Shown here: positions 15,899 through 25,374 of the stretch, one piece after another | Layout of the letters: each line of letters begins with the position of its first letter | How positions within the stretch are numbered: position 1 is the first letter of the stretch | Source of the DNA: Candidatus Planktophila dulcis | Lineage (GTDB): Bacteria > Actinomycetota > Actinomycetes > Nanopelagicales > Nanopelagicaceae | Direction of reading: 5' to 3' | DNA: 64,000 nt | NCBI RefSeq assembly: GCF_002288225.1 | Contig: NZ_CP016777.1 | Span: 62,001-126,000 of the forward strand | Translations under genes and position numbers: made by a program | Notes under the pieces: generated by a model | The model's input: the letters and a program-made list of their open reading frames with translations, nothing else | What the model was told of the DNA's origin: nothing | The model's database searches: none

Positions 15899-16033
15899 AT
15901 GGAGCTCTTCACAACAGTGGTACTGGCACTTGTCGCATTGGTTGTGGGTGTAGGGCTCGTTATCTATGGGATACGCGGTACTCGTGAATCTCAAGCTCGT
16001 GATGGGCGCACATATAAGAGAGGCAGGCTCTAA
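15899..16033 (+). CDS. 44-residue single-span membrane protein
   Basis: The ORF encodes a short outside N-terminus, one hydrophobic helix (residues 4-26, TTVVLALVALVVGVGLVIYG) and a basic cytosolic tail with GRTYKRG. I use the ATG at 15899; a longer reading from 15818 would overlap the 24-residue ORF and lacks support. The TAA overlaps the next ATG by one base, so the protein is coupled to the nitrobindin-like gene. The function is unknown. Confidence 0.6.
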   Translation: MELFTTVVLALVALVVGVGLVIYGIRGTRESQARDGRTYKRGRL

Positions 16034-16533
16034 TGGCCTTCACAATCCCTGAAGGACTACATCCTGATCTCAATCCACTTGCGTGGATGATTGGAACTTG
16101 GCGCGGTAAGGGCCGTGGTGAATATCCAACGATTGAAACCTTTGAATATGCCCATGAGGTGGTCTTTAACCATGATGGTCGCCCTTTTATGAATTACTAC
16201 TCACGTTCATGGATTATTGATAAAGATGGGGAGATTATTCGCCCTGCGGCCTCTGAGACAGGTTTCTGGCGCGTGAAGGAAAATAATGTGTTAGAAGTTG
16301 TGATCTCACATAACACTGGAATCTCTGAAGGTTGGGTCGGACAATTTGATGGTCCCAAGATTCAATTAGTGATGGATCAGGGGTATTCAGCACCGAGCGC
16401 GAAGATTGTTACAGCGGGTGTGCGCTTGTATGGTCTTGTTGCAGGAGAGCTCTTCTTCGCCTATGACATGGCAGCTGAAGGACAAGAACTTCAGGCACAT
16501 ATCTGGTCAACACTTGAGCGTCAGTCTGAGTAG
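16033..16533 (+). CDS. Nitrobindin-like heme-binding beta-barrel protein
   Basis: The 166-residue protein matches the FABP-like nitrobindin family (THAP4 C-terminal domain, Rv2717c). The signature GTWRGKG lies at residues 21-27, with HPDLNPLAWMIG before it; a C-terminal His in LQAHIWSTLERQ is the expected proximal heme ligand. Members bind ferric heme and isomerise peroxynitrite to nitrate. In other actinobacteria this gene lies close to Fur-family and ygfZ genes, as here. It is translationally coupled to the small membrane protein in front of it. Confidence 0.85.
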   Translation: MAFTIPEGLHPDLNPLAWMIGTWRGKGRGEYPTIETFEYAHEVVFNHDGRPFMNYYSRSWIIDKDGEIIRPAASETGFWRVKENNVLEVVISHNTGISEGWVGQFDGPKIQLVMDQGYSAPSAKIVTAGVRLYGLVAGELFFAYDMAAEGQELQAHIWSTLERQSE

Positions 16534-16543
16534 AGGCGAATAA

Positions 16544-17464
16544 ATGAGTGATGCAGTATTAGCAGAGTATGTTCGCGATGGCGTTGTGGAATCTGTGCAC
16601 CGCGGGTATTTGCTTGCACTCAACGCTGATGGTTCCGTCAACCTTGCTCTCGGTAGTTCTGAGCAGTTGATCTTTCCTCGCTCATGTGTGAAATCAATTC
16701 AAGGCGCTGCGATGGTGCGCGCAGGGTTGAAGTTAGAGCCGCGTCTACTTGCTCTCAGTTGTTCAAGCCATTCAGGCACAGCGGAGCATTTAACTGCAGT
16801 GCGCGAAATCTTGTCACTTGCCAAACTCGATGAGAGTGCGCTGCAGTGCATGCTAGATAAGCCGTTGGGGGATGAAGAACGTCGTGCTTGGGCAGATAAG
16901 GCACCTACACGTATTGCAATGAACTGCAGTGGAAAGCATGCTGCGATGTTGTTGACCTGCGTTACTAATGGTTGGCCTATTGCAAACTATTTAGATCCAT
17001 CGCATCCTTTGCAAGTTGCTATTAAGAGTGAGTTAGAGGCGTTAGCAGGGGAATCAATCACACTGACATCTACTGATGGGTGCGGAGCACCGTTGTTCTT
17101 ACTCTCTGTCACTGGTTTGGCACGTGCTGTTCGTGCAATAACTATCTCCAGTGATCCTGTGCATGTGAGTGTGTTGAGTGCATCGCGGACATATCCGCAG
17201 ATGGTTGCAGGTAAGGGTCGTCTTACAACGCAGATGATGGAGGCTGTGCCTGGGCTCTATATGAAAGATGGCGCAGAAGCTGTTGAAGTTGCATCGATGC
17301 CTGATGGGCGAACACTGGTATTTAAAGTCTCTGATGGCTCATTGCGACCCTTTCGCGTATTGGTCCATGCAGGTTTGAAGCGATTGGGTATTGATAGCCC
17401 GTATGAGGCTGAGAACGTGCTTGGTGGTGACCGAGTTATCGGTGCCATTCGCGCAACCTTTTAA
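16544..17464 (+). CDS. L-asparaginase II family protein
   Basis: The 306-residue protein matches the actinobacterial/rhizobial asparaginase II family (PF06089), which is unrelated to the E. coli AnsB fold. Diagnostic segments are VRDGVVESVHRGYLL, PRSCVKSIQGAAMVRAG, CSSHSGTAEHL, MNCSGKHAAML and STDGCGAPLF. It would hydrolyse asparagine to aspartate and ammonia in the cytosol. It begins 10 bases after the nitrobindin-like gene, so it is probably in the same operon. Confidence 0.87.
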   Translation: MSDAVLAEYVRDGVVESVHRGYLLALNADGSVNLALGSSEQLIFPRSCVKSIQGAAMVRAGLKLEPRLLALSCSSHSGTAEHLTAVREILSLAKLDESALQCMLDKPLGDEERRAWADKAPTRIAMNCSGKHAAMLLTCVTNGWPIANYLDPSHPLQVAIKSELEALAGESITLTSTDGCGAPLFLLSVTGLARAVRAITISSDPVHVSVLSASRTYPQMVAGKGRLTTQMMEAVPGLYMKDGAEAVEVASMPDGRTLVFKVSDGSLRPFRVLVHAGLKRLGIDSPYEAENVLGGDRVIGAIRATF

Positions 17465-17471
17465 TCGCGCG

Positions 17472-17484
17472 TACCCTTTCATCT
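17472..17484 (+). promoter_or_regulatory. Leaderless -10 box of mshA
   Basis: TACCCT (17472-17477), seven-base spacer, ATG at 17485. Confidence 0.62.
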
Positions 17485-18744
17485 ATGACTTCTCGTCGCA
17501 TCGCCACCTTGATGGTGCATACCTCACCTCTTGATCAAGCAGGCACAGGCGATGCTGGTGGCATGAATATCTATGTCGTTGAAGCAGCACAGAATATGGC
17601 TGCGATGGGCGTGCAGGTAGATATCTTCACACGTAGAACAAATACAGATATTGCAGATGTTGTCGATGTTGCACCGGGAGTGCGCGTCATACAACTCAAC
17701 GTTGGCCCTGTCAGTGGTGTGACAAAAGAGCAGCTACCTAAGCTGATCCCTGAACTCTCAGTAGCTTTTAGTGATGCACTGAGCAAAACAAAGTACGACA
17801 TCATCCATTCGCATTACTGGATCAGTGGCAAGGTTGCTATGCCGGTTGCTAAAGAGCTGGGTATTCCTCTTGTGCACACCATGCACACCATGGCAAGGGT
17901 TAAGAACTTGAATTTGGCAGAAGGAGAAACTCCTGAGCCAATGATTCGTGTGCAGGGTGAGACTCAAGTGGTTGCAGCAGCCGACGTACTCGTTGCCAAT
18001 ACCGATGCTGAGGCAGCATCTCTTGTCTCTCTCTATGAGGCATGTCCAGATAATGTTTTGGTGGTCAGCCCTGGTGTGAACCTGAAAGTCTTTACGGCCA
18101 GTACTGGGCGAGCAGCTGCCCGTGATGTATTAGATCTTGATAAGAGCGCTCATATCATCACCTTTGTGGGTCGTATTCAGCCGCATAAGGGCCCTGAGGT
18201 ACTAATTCGCGCTATTGCAGAGCTTGTCTCGCACTCACCACATCTGCGTACTAAATTGATTACCAACATCATTGGTGGAGCATCGGGTGCTAACCAATCA
18301 GAAGTTGAAAGACTAAAAGAGCTCACCACATGGCTTGGTATTGATGATGTGGTGCGCTTTGCTCCTCCTGTGCCACGTGAAGATCTGCCGCAGTGGTATC
18401 GCGCATCTGATTTAGTCTGCGTACCAAGTTATTCTGAGAGCTTTGGTTTAGTTGCCCTTGAAGCACAAGCCTGTGGCACGCCAGTTGTTGCAACAGCGGT
18501 TGGCGGCCTTCGCACAGCGGTTGCTGACGGTATTTCAGGTGTTCTCGTTGATGGACATGATCCACGTGCTTGGTCATCTGTTCTCTCTCGCCTTCTTCAA
18601 GAGCCACAGCGCCGCGTGCTGCTCTCCATGGGTGCTATCGAGCATGCATCGCACTTTGGGTGGGATGCAACATCACGGGGCACCCTTGATATCTATGACC
18701 GTGTTCTCTCAGCCCGTGCTGATGCCCAGAAAAATATTGGATAG
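17485..18744 (+). CDS. mshA: D-inositol-3-phosphate glycosyltransferase (mycothiol step 1)
   Basis: The 419-residue GT4-family enzyme transfers GlcNAc from UDP-GlcNAc to inositol-1-phosphate, the first step of mycothiol synthesis. The N-terminus has HTSPLDQAGTGDAGGMNIYV, the MshA donor/acceptor loop; HSHYWISG and HTMHTMARVKN follow; the C-terminal domain has FVGRIQPHKGPE and PSYSESFGLVALEAQACGTPVVA (EX7E). The next gene starts on the base after its stop. The order mshA-ybjN-gpm is conserved in mycobacteria (Rv0486-Rv0489). With the MshD-like protein at 10232 this implies the cell makes mycothiol. Confidence 0.93.
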   Translation: MTSRRIATLMVHTSPLDQAGTGDAGGMNIYVVEAAQNMAAMGVQVDIFTRRTNTDIADVVDVAPGVRVIQLNVGPVSGVTKEQLPKLIPELSVAFSDALSKTKYDIIHSHYWISGKVAMPVAKELGIPLVHTMHTMARVKNLNLAEGETPEPMIRVQGETQVVAAADVLVANTDAEAASLVSLYEACPDNVLVVSPGVNLKVFTASTGRAAARDVLDLDKSAHIITFVGRIQPHKGPEVLIRAIAELVSHSPHLRTKLITNIIGGASGANQSEVERLKELTTWLGIDDVVRFAPPVPREDLPQWYRASDLVCVPSYSESFGLVALEAQACGTPVVATAVGGLRTAVADGISGVLVDGHDPRAWSSVLSRLLQEPQRRVLLSMGAIEHASHFGWDATSRGTLDIYDRVLSARADAQKNIG

Positions 18745-19224
18745 ATGGCACTTGATCCACGGGAGGTCATTGAAGATTTCCTTCAATCCCACGATTTAGA
18801 TTTTGATCGCAAGGATGCAAGCACCTTTATGGTGACGCTGCCTGGGGAGAAGAAACTACAGACTCATTGCGCTCTCGTTGTGGGAGATCACTCTTTGAGT
18901 ATTAATGCCTTTGTTATTCGTAAGCCTGATACTCATGAAGATGCTGTGCATAAGTGGTGCATGACAAAGAATGCATCGATGTATGGGATTGCCTTTGCCA
19001 TCAATGAGCTGGGAGATATCTATCTTGTGGGGCGTCTGCCACTGGATGCTGTGAATGCGCAAGAGATTGATCGTTTGATTGGATCAGTGCTGCAGTATTC
19101 AGATTCATCTTTTAATCCGCTATTGGAATTGGGCTTTGCAGATGCAATCCGCCGAGAATGGGCATGGCGAGTAAGCCGTGGTGAATCTCTTGCAAATCTT
19201 GAAGCCTTCAAGCATCTTGTGTGA
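18745..19224 (+). CDS. YbjN-domain protein
   Basis: The 159-residue protein matches the YbjN (type III secretion chaperone-like) fold family: an N-terminal helix with DPREVIEDFL, two strand pairs, and the conserved WCMTKNASMYGIAFAINELGDIYLVGRLPL segment across the centre. It directly abuts mshA (no gap) and lies 17 bases before gpmA, the same order as Rv0487. Its molecular role is unknown. Confidence 0.85.
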   Translation: MALDPREVIEDFLQSHDLDFDRKDASTFMVTLPGEKKLQTHCALVVGDHSLSINAFVIRKPDTHEDAVHKWCMTKNASMYGIAFAINELGDIYLVGRLPLDAVNAQEIDRLIGSVLQYSDSSFNPLLELGFADAIRREWAWRVSRGESLANLEAFKHLV

Positions 19225-19241
19225 TGTGAGAAGATAGGCAC

Positions 19242-19991
19242 ATGTCTAACTACAACTTGATCTTGCTACGCCATGGCGAATCCGAATGGAATGCCCTCAA
19301 CCTCTTTACAGGCTGGGTTGATGTGCGCCTATCTGAAAAAGGTATTGCAGAAGCCAGTCGCGGTGGAAAGTTACTTGCAGAGCGTGGTTTGTTACCTGAT
19401 GTAGTGCACACATCTCTTCTTCGTCGCGCTATCCACACATCTCAACTTGCTCTTGATTCCTGTGATCGCCACTGGATTCCAGTAAAGCGTTCTTGGCGTC
19501 TTAATGAGCGCCACTATGGCGCGCTGCAAGGCAAGGACAAGGCGCAGACGCTGGCTGAATACGGCGAAGAGCAATTTATGTTGTGGCGCCGCTCCTATGA
19601 CACCCCACCACCGTTGATTGAAAAGGGCTCTGAGTACTCACAAGATGCTGATGCGCGATATGCAGATCTTGGCGCAGAGTTGCCACTGACAGAGTGCCTG
19701 AAAGATGTTGTGGTGCGCATGGTTCCTTACTGGACCGAATCAATCATTCCTGACCTCAAGAGCGGCAAGACAGTGCTTGTGACAGCTCACGGCAATTCAC
19801 TGCGCGCTCTCGTTAAGCACCTTGAAGGAATAAGTGATGCTGATATTGCTGGCCTTAATATCCCAACGGGTATTCCACTGCTCTATGAGTTAGATGCGAA
19901 TTTCAAGCCAGTCATAGCTGGCGGTGAGTATTTAGATCCTGCGGCAGCTGCGGATGCAATTACAGCAGTTGCGAATCAGGGCAAAAAGTAA
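19242..19991 (+). CDS. gpmA: 2,3-bisphosphoglycerate-dependent phosphoglycerate mutase
   Basis: The 249-residue glycolytic enzyme converts 3- to 2-phosphoglycerate. The phosphohistidine motif [10 protein letters not shown] is at residues 7-16; [15 protein letters not shown] and [18 protein letters not shown] are typical of GpmA; the second catalytic His is in [17 protein letters not shown]. It closes the mshA-ybjN-gpmA operon, and its stop codon abuts that of the convergent lipoprotein gene. Confidence 0.95.
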   Translation: MSNYNLILLRHGESEWNALNLFTGWVDVRLSEKGIAEASRGGKLLAERGLLPDVVHTSLLRRAIHTSQLALDSCDRHWIPVKRSWRLNERHYGALQGKDKAQTLAEYGEEQFMLWRRSYDTPPPLIEKGSEYSQDADARYADLGAELPLTECLKDVVVRMVPYWTESIIPDLKSGKTVLVTAHGNSLRALVKHLEGISDADIAGLNIPTGIPLLYELDANFKPVIAGGEYLDPAAAADAITAVANQGKK

Positions 19992-20483
19992 TTAAGGAGT
20001 GACGTTTGCGTAATCATCGCGCTTATCGCGGATGATGACGTTGACTGTGACAACTCCTGCGCGAGCAAAGGCAAGTTGTAGTTCAACATTCTTACCAGCT
20101 TGTGCTCCAACGCCTGCAAAGACAGCTTTAGCGTTTGCAGAATCTCCTTCAAAGCGGATTGGCTTATCTCTCAGTAGGTTCTGCTCACCTGACAGGGTTG
20201 CTGTTGTGCCACCTGCTGAAATACCTAGGAGAGCATCTGCCTCATCCATGTAATTAACCATTGTGCCCACTACAACAGCTGATCCATCTTCTGTTGCAAC
20301 AAGGAGAAGATTTGAGATGGAGAGATTGCTTCCATTTGTTGTGACTGTGGCTTCAGCACCGTCAGTAACGCGCTTGATTAAACGAGTAGCAGCATCTGGA
20401 CCATAGCCACATGAAGTCAGTGAGAGAGTCAGTGCTACTGCTGTGATTGCAGTGGTGAACTTCTTAATATGTGGACGGCGCAT
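19992..20483 (-). CDS. Lipoprotein of unknown function
   Basis: The 163-residue protein starts with a lipoprotein signal peptide (basic RRPHIKKF, hydrophobic AITAVALTLS, lipobox LTSC with the acylated Cys near residue 25). The mature part is a small beta-rich domain with ISNLLLVATEDGSAVVVGTMVN and a later RFEGDSANAKAVFAGVGAQAG, resembling copper-chaperone/DUF461-like actinobacterial lipoproteins, though without their Met/His ligands. It is divergent from carD across 116 bases. The function is unknown. Confidence 0.7.
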   Translation of the reverse strand: MRRPHIKKFTTAITAVALTLSLTSCGYGPDAATRLIKRVTDGAEATVTTNGSNLSISNLLLVATEDGSAVVVGTMVNYMDEADALLGISAGGTTATLSGEQNLLRDKPIRFEGDSANAKAVFAGVGAQAGKNVELQLAFARAGVVTVNVIIRDKRDDYANVTP

Positions 20484-20569
20484 GGGATGAATTATCGCAT
20501 GTCAAATTAGCCTTATTTAACGCCGGTTTAGGCGCTTTAAATGGGGTTTTCTATGTCAGAGATGGCTGG

Positions 20570-20575
20570 TAGAAT
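20570..20575 (+). promoter_or_regulatory. Extended -10 box of carD
   Basis: TGGTAGAAT contains an extended -10 (TGn before TAGAAT, 20570-20575), 24 bases before the carD ATG. This mRNA would have a short leader, with GAAGGG as a weak ribosome-binding site. Confidence 0.45.
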
Positions 20576-20599
20576 TGGTCGTCTATCGAAGGGCAATAC

Positions 20600-21082
20600 A
20601 TGTCATTTAAGGTCGGCGAAACCGTTGTTTATCCCCATCACGGAGCAGCTCTTATCGAGGCAATTGAAACTCGAGTCATTAAGGGCGAAGAGAAGACCTA
20701 CCTCGTTCTCAAGGTTGCACAAGGTGACCTCACTGTGCGCGTACCTGCAGATAATGTGGATCTCGTCGGTGTCCGCGATGTCGTTGATTCAGCAGGCCTA
20801 GATCGCGTATTTAACGTCCTTCGTCAGCCATATACGGAGGAGCCAACAAACTGGTCACGTCGCTATAAGGCAAACCTCGAAAAGCTTGCATCCGGTGATG
20901 TCATTAAGGTCGCAGAAGTTGTCCGCGATCTCTACCGTCGCGATCTTGATCGTGGCCTTTCTGCCGGTGAAAAGCGCATGCTCGCCAAGGCGAAGCAGAT
21001 TCTCGTCTCTGAGCTCGCTCTCGCTGAGCGCACAGATGAAGAGAAGGCTGCAACTCTCCTTGACGAGGTTCTCGCTTCGTAA
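20600..21082 (+). CDS. carD: CarD-family RNA polymerase-binding transcription regulator
   Basis: The 160-residue protein has the N-terminal RNAP-interacting Tudor-like domain ([21 protein letters not shown]) and the C-terminal helical DNA-binding domain, including the conserved [25 protein letters not shown]-like stretch (Trp that wedges open-complex DNA) and [16 protein letters not shown]. CarD stabilises open complexes at many promoters in actinobacteria. The order carD-ispD-ispF-cysS-rlmB is the same as Rv3583c-Rv3579c. Confidence 0.95.
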   Translation: MSFKVGETVVYPHHGAALIEAIETRVIKGEEKTYLVLKVAQGDLTVRVPADNVDLVGVRDVVDSAGLDRVFNVLRQPYTEEPTNWSRRYKANLEKLASGDVIKVAEVVRDLYRRDLDRGLSAGEKRMLAKAKQILVSELALAERTDEEKAATLLDEVLAS

Positions 21083-21100
21083 TTTAGTAACACTGTCATC

Positions 21101-22219
21101 ATGATTGCCGCAATCGTCGCTGCCGCAGGTAGTGGCGAACGTTTCAGTGCATCTATTCCCAAAGCGCTCATTGCCTTAGGTGATCGCACACTCCTTGAAC
21201 ATGCAATCTCATCACTGTCTGCTGTCGCAGATCAGATTGTTGTCACAGCACCCGCAGGCTGTGAAGATCAGATCCGCGCGCTCGTTGGCGATGCCGTCAC
21301 TGTCGTAACAGGAGGCGCAACTCGCTCAGATTCTGTGCGGGCAGGACTTGCGGTAATTAGCGGCGCAGACTTTGTCCTGGTTCACGATGCAGCGCGCGCT
21401 CTTGCAACACGAGAGCTAGCAGCCAGTGTTGTTGCAGCACTTCGTGCAGGAGAAGTCGCAGTAGTTCCAGCACTGCCGGTAGTCGATACGTTGCAGAACG
21501 TTGGCGCAGATGGGTATGTCGTAACGGCCGTTGATCGCACACCCCTTCGCCGTATTCAAACACCACAAGGTTTTTCATATGCAGTCTTGAAATCAATTCA
21601 TGAGAGTGCAAGTGATGCAACAGATGATTCAACGCTGGCGCTCAATGCTGGCCATAAGGTGCGCGTTGTAGCGGGTGAAGAGCGAGCACTGAAAATCACA
21701 ACCCCATCTGATTTAGCAAGGGCTCTTACATTCTTAGGCGATGCCGCAACATTTACTACTGGTGTGGGAGTTGATGCTCATGCATTTGGTGAGGGGCGCG
21801 AGCTTTGGCTTGCAGGACTTCATTGGCCTGATGAGGTGGGCGTTGAAGGCCACTCTGATGGCGATGTGGCAGCTCATGCAATCTGCGATGCGCTCTTTGC
21901 AGCAACTGGCCTTGGCGATTTAGGTAGTAACTTCGGCACATCGCGTCCTGAATATGCCGGTGCATCGGGAGTGACTCTCTTGAAAGAGACATATGAGTTG
22001 ATATCTAGCGCTGGTTATTCGATCTCGCATGTATCTGTGCAGATCATCGGCAATCGTCCTCGAATTGGTGCTCGTCGAGCTGAAGCGATTTCAACGCTGT
22101 CACAAGCCTTAGGTGGGGCAGAGGTTGCGATTCTTGCAACAACGACCGATGGCATGGGCCTTACCGGTGAAGGCAAGGGCATTGCAGCGATTGCATCTGC
22201 GCTTGTAATCAAGCGTTAG
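21101..22219 (+). CDS. ispDF: Bifunctional IspD-IspF (MEP pathway)
   Basis: The 372-residue fusion carries two enzymes of non-mevalonate isoprenoid synthesis. Residues 1-210 are IspD ([20 protein letters not shown] nucleotide-binding loop; [21 protein letters not shown]), which makes CDP-methylerythritol. Residues 215-372 are IspF (GVGVDAHAF with metal Asp and His; [45 protein letters not shown]), which makes the cyclic diphosphate. In mycobacteria these are separate adjacent genes; here they are one reading frame without a gap. Confidence 0.95.
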   Translation: MIAAIVAAAGSGERFSASIPKALIALGDRTLLEHAISSLSAVADQIVVTAPAGCEDQIRALVGDAVTVVTGGATRSDSVRAGLAVISGADFVLVHDAARALATRELAASVVAALRAGEVAVVPALPVVDTLQNVGADGYVVTAVDRTPLRRIQTPQGFSYAVLKSIHESASDATDDSTLALNAGHKVRVVAGEERALKITTPSDLARALTFLGDAATFTTGVGVDAHAFGEGRELWLAGLHWPDEVGVEGHSDGDVAAHAICDALFAATGLGDLGSNFGTSRPEYAGASGVTLLKETYELISSAGYSISHVSVQIIGNRPRIGARRAEAISTLSQALGGAEVAILATTTDGMGLTGEGKGIAAIASALVIKR

Positions 22220-22228
22220 AATTGCCTA
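22217..22228 (+). promoter_or_regulatory. Leaderless -10 box of cysS
   Basis: TAGAAT (22217-22222) overlaps the ispDF stop codon; a six-base spacer leads to ATG at 22229. Confidence 0.62.
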
Positions 22229-23632
22229 ATGAGTTCGCTATCTTTATATGACACGCTAACGCGAACCACCTCCGAATTTGTCCCCCTTAAAAAAGGTGAA
22301 GTCGGAATCTATTTGTGTGGTGCAACTGTTCAAGCACCTCCTCATATCGGCCATGTGCGCTCAGGCGTTAACTTCGACATCTTGCGCCGTTGGTTAACAA
22401 AGTCTGGTTACAACGTCACCTTTATTCGTAATGTCACAGATATTGATGACAAGATTTTGCATAAGGCTGTGCACGAGGAGATGCCTTGGTGGGCAGTTGC
22501 TATGAAGTATGAGCGTGCTTTTACTGATGCTTATGCTGCTTTGAATGTATTGCCACCAACCTATGAACCACGAGCAACAGGCCATGTCACTCAGATGATC
22601 GAACTGATGCAGTTGCTCATTGAAAAGGGTGCCGCATATGCCCCTGGCAATGGCGATGTGTATTTAGAGGTTCGCAAACTCTCTTCTTACCTCACACTTT
22701 CACGTCAGAAGCTTGATGATTTGCAACCGGCTGCGGACGCTGATGAAACTTATAAGAAAGATCCGCGCGATTTTGCTCTGTGGAAGGCTGCAAAACCCGG
22801 AGATCCATCATGGCCAACTCCGTGGGGACCAGGGCGTCCTGGTTGGCACCTTGAATGTTCTGCGATGGCGCATCAGTATTTAGGTGAGAGCTTTGATATC
22901 CACGGTGGTGGACTTGATCTGATCTTTCCTCACCATGAGAACGAGATTGCACAATCAGAAGCAGCAGGATTTGCCTTTGCTAAGCGATGGCTGCATAACG
23001 CATGGGTGACAGCATCCGGTGAGAAGATGTCGAAGTCTTTGGGTAATTCACTTCAGGTTCATGAATTGTTGAAATCTGTTCGCGGAATCGAACTTCGTTG
23101 GTATTTAGGTTCTGCTCACTACCGTTCGATGCTTGAGTTCTCACATGAAGCACTTGCAGAATCTGCAACAGCGTTTCGTCGTATTGAAGGTTTCTTGACT
23201 CGCTCTGTTGAGATTCTTGGGTCAGAGCCAACACCAGTTATTAGTGCAGCATTTACGGATGCCATGAATGATGATTTAGCTGTGCCGACAGCACTTGCCT
23301 CTATTTCTGAGGCGCTACGCATAGGAAATAGCGCAATTACTGCAGGAGATACTGCTGTTATTGCTTCTGCTGCCAATGAAATCCGTGGAGCACTTGATGT
23401 CCTTGGCTGTGACCCATTTGATCCTGCCTTTGCAACCAATGGTGGAAGTGAAGACCTCACCGCGGCCCTTGATGGCACCATCACATTAGCTCTAGAACAG
23501 CGCACGGCTGCGCGCGAGCGTAAAGATTTTGCAGCATCTGATTCAATTCGTGATGGGTTGGCAGCACTTGGAATTACTATTGAAGACACTGCACAAGGGC
23601 CACGTTGGTCAATCTCTAGAGATGGAAAATAA
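22229..23632 (+). CDS. cysS: Cysteinyl-tRNA synthetase
   Basis: The 467-residue class I synthetase charges tRNA-Cys. It has the zinc/cysteine site [17 protein letters not shown] (HIGH), [38 protein letters not shown] and the KMSKS loop [10 protein letters not shown], then a C-terminal anticodon-binding tail. The length and the intact C-terminal domain distinguish it from the related mycothiol ligase MshC. Its place behind ispDF and before rlmB follows the actinobacterial order. Confidence 0.95.
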   Translation: MSSLSLYDTLTRTTSEFVPLKKGEVGIYLCGATVQAPPHIGHVRSGVNFDILRRWLTKSGYNVTFIRNVTDIDDKILHKAVHEEMPWWAVAMKYERAFTDAYAALNVLPPTYEPRATGHVTQMIELMQLLIEKGAAYAPGNGDVYLEVRKLSSYLTLSRQKLDDLQPAADADETYKKDPRDFALWKAAKPGDPSWPTPWGPGRPGWHLECSAMAHQYLGESFDIHGGGLDLIFPHHENEIAQSEAAGFAFAKRWLHNAWVTASGEKMSKSLGNSLQVHELLKSVRGIELRWYLGSAHYRSMLEFSHEALAESATAFRRIEGFLTRSVEILGSEPTPVISAAFTDAMNDDLAVPTALASISEALRIGNSAITAGDTAVIASAANEIRGALDVLGCDPFDPAFATNGGSEDLTAALDGTITLALEQRTAARERKDFAASDSIRDGLAALGITIEDTAQGPRWSISRDGK

Positions 23633-23634
23633 CA

Positions 23635-24588
23635 ATGGCCGGTAATGCAAAACCTAGAGGTGCAGTTCGTAAATCTAAAAAGGGTCCTTCTGCTGGTACT
23701 GGTGGAAATAATAAGCGCCGCCTTGAAGGTAAGGGGCCAACACCGAAGGCTGAAGATCGTCCCTATCACGCAGCTGCTAAGCGCAAGAAAGCTGCAGAGA
23801 AATCTGCGGCTAAAAAGCCAGCTGCAGCAACTCGTAAATACACCAAGGGTGATGGACTCCGCGGTGAAATAGTTGCAGGGCGTAATGCGGTCCTTGAAGC
23901 TCTGCGTGAATCTGTTCCAGCAACTGAGTTGTTGGTCGCGCGCAGTATTGATGTGGATGATCGCGTCGCAGAGTCCTTACAGATTGCTTTAAACTTAGGT
24001 TTATCAATTCGTGAAGCACACCGTGCTGAGGTTGAAGGAATTTCACCTAATAGCCAAGGAATAATTCTTTCGATTAAGCCTTTCCAATATTCATCCTTTG
24101 AAGAGATTATTCAGCGCGCAAAGAAGCCGATGCTTTTGGTTGCACTCGATGGTGTGACAGATCCACGTAACTTGGGTGCAATTGTTCGATCTGCTGCAGC
24201 CTTTGGCGCATCCGGTGTCTTGATGACTGAGCGTCGCGCAGCAGGTATGACAGCATCTGCGTGGAAGTCTTCCGCTGGTGCAGCAGCTCGTCTGCCTATC
24301 GCACAGGTGACAAATCTTGCTCGCACTATTGATGAAGCAAAGAAGCTGGGCTGCTTTGTTGTGGGCCTTGATGGTGAGTCTGATACAGCGATTGCAGATA
24401 TGAAGGTCGCAACAGAGAACATCATGGTTATCGTGGGTTCTGAAGGTAAGGGGCTAGCTCGCCTCACACGTGAGAAGTGCGATCTGATTGTCTCTATTCC
24501 GATTAGCGCATCAACTGAGTCACTGAATGCATCCGTTGCAACATCTATCGCTTTATATGCAGTCGATGAGGCACGCCGTAAGGGCTAA
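23635..24588 (+). CDS. rlmB: 23S rRNA (guanosine-2'-O-) methyltransferase RlmB (TrmH/SpoU family)
   Basis: The 317-residue protein has a very basic, low-complexity N-terminus (residues 1-75), an L30e-like substrate-binding domain (IVAGRNAVLEALRE on) and a SPOUT methyltransferase domain with the knot motifs LVALDGVTDPRNLGAIVRSA, IMVIVGSEGKGLARL and VSIPISASTESLNASVATSIALY. It methylates a ribose in the peptidyl-transferase region of 23S rRNA (G2251 in E. coli). It starts two bases after cysS. Confidence 0.92.
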   Translation: MAGNAKPRGAVRKSKKGPSAGTGGNNKRRLEGKGPTPKAEDRPYHAAAKRKKAAEKSAAKKPAAATRKYTKGDGLRGEIVAGRNAVLEALRESVPATELLVARSIDVDDRVAESLQIALNLGLSIREAHRAEVEGISPNSQGIILSIKPFQYSSFEEIIQRAKKPMLLVALDGVTDPRNLGAIVRSAAAFGASGVLMTERRAAGMTASAWKSSAGAAARLPIAQVTNLARTIDEAKKLGCFVVGLDGESDTAIADMKVATENIMVIVGSEGKGLARLTREKCDLIVSIPISASTESLNASVATSIALYAVDEARRKG

Positions 24589-24594
24589 GTAGCT

Positions 24595-25374
24595 ATGGCA
24601 TTTCAACGTTTCATTGTCTGTGGAGATTCATACTCTGAAGGTATGACTGATGAAGTCATCGATGGCAAATATCGCGGATGGGCAGATCGTGTTGCAGATG
24701 TGATGACAACAGCGCATCCAGATTTCACCTATGTGAATTTAGCTGTGAGAGGCAAACTCATTGCCCAGGTTGTTGAGAGCCAAGTCCCAGTCGCACTCAA
24801 GCTTGTCACTGGCAAAGAGACTCTGGTTTCATTTCATGCCGGTGCCAATGATGCGCTGCGTCCTGGATATCAAGCATCGATTGCTATTCCGCTCTATCAA
24901 GATGCTGTGCGATTGATTGCCAAATCTGGTGCAACGCTGATGCTCTTCACTGTTCTTGAAAATACAGGCAATAAAGGAAGAGGCTCCGAAATTTGGGAGA
25001 AGCGATTCTCTGAATTTAATCAAGGAGTTCGCGCAGTGGGTGCTGAAGTTGGCGCGATTGTCGTTGATGCCAACCAAGAGAAGTTCTTTAGTGATCGCAG
25101 ATTCTTAGCATTTGATCGATTGCACCTTAATGCCGAAGGTCATAAGCGATGCGCTGATGCTGTGCTTGAAAGAATTGGGCTGCCATTTGATCCATCCTGG
25201 CGCACACCTCTGCCGCCTGCGAGAAAGACTCCGTGGGTTATTGAGAAGGCAATCACCGTTGTGTGGTTTGTGACCTTTGCTCTTCCTTGGGTTGTGCGTC
25301 GCTTGATGGGTAAATCATCAGGTGATGGGCGTAGTGCTAAATACCCAACACCTGTGAAGTGGCCTCTTCGTTAA
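24595..25374 (+). CDS. SGNH/GDSL hydrolase with C-terminal hydrophobic tail
   Basis: The 259-residue protein is an SGNH esterase/lipase relative: block I VCGDSYSEGM (Ser), block III SFHAGANDAL (Asn), and DRLHLNAEGH (Asp and His) near residue 180. The C-terminus has a hydrophobic segment (AITVVWFVTFALPWVVRRLMG) that could anchor it to the membrane face. No signal peptide is seen. Substrates may be acyl or acetyl esters. It starts six bases after rlmB; its stop shares TTAA with the convergent lacZ stop. Confidence 0.85.
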   Translation: MAFQRFIVCGDSYSEGMTDEVIDGKYRGWADRVADVMTTAHPDFTYVNLAVRGKLIAQVVESQVPVALKLVTGKETLVSFHAGANDALRPGYQASIAIPLYQDAVRLIAKSGATLMLFTVLENTGNKGRGSEIWEKRFSEFNQGVRAVGAEVGAIVVDANQEKFFSDRRFLAFDRLHLNAEGHKRCADAVLERIGLPFDPSWRTPLPPARKTPWVIEKAITVVWFVTFALPWVVRRLMGKSSGDGRSAKYPTPVKWPLR

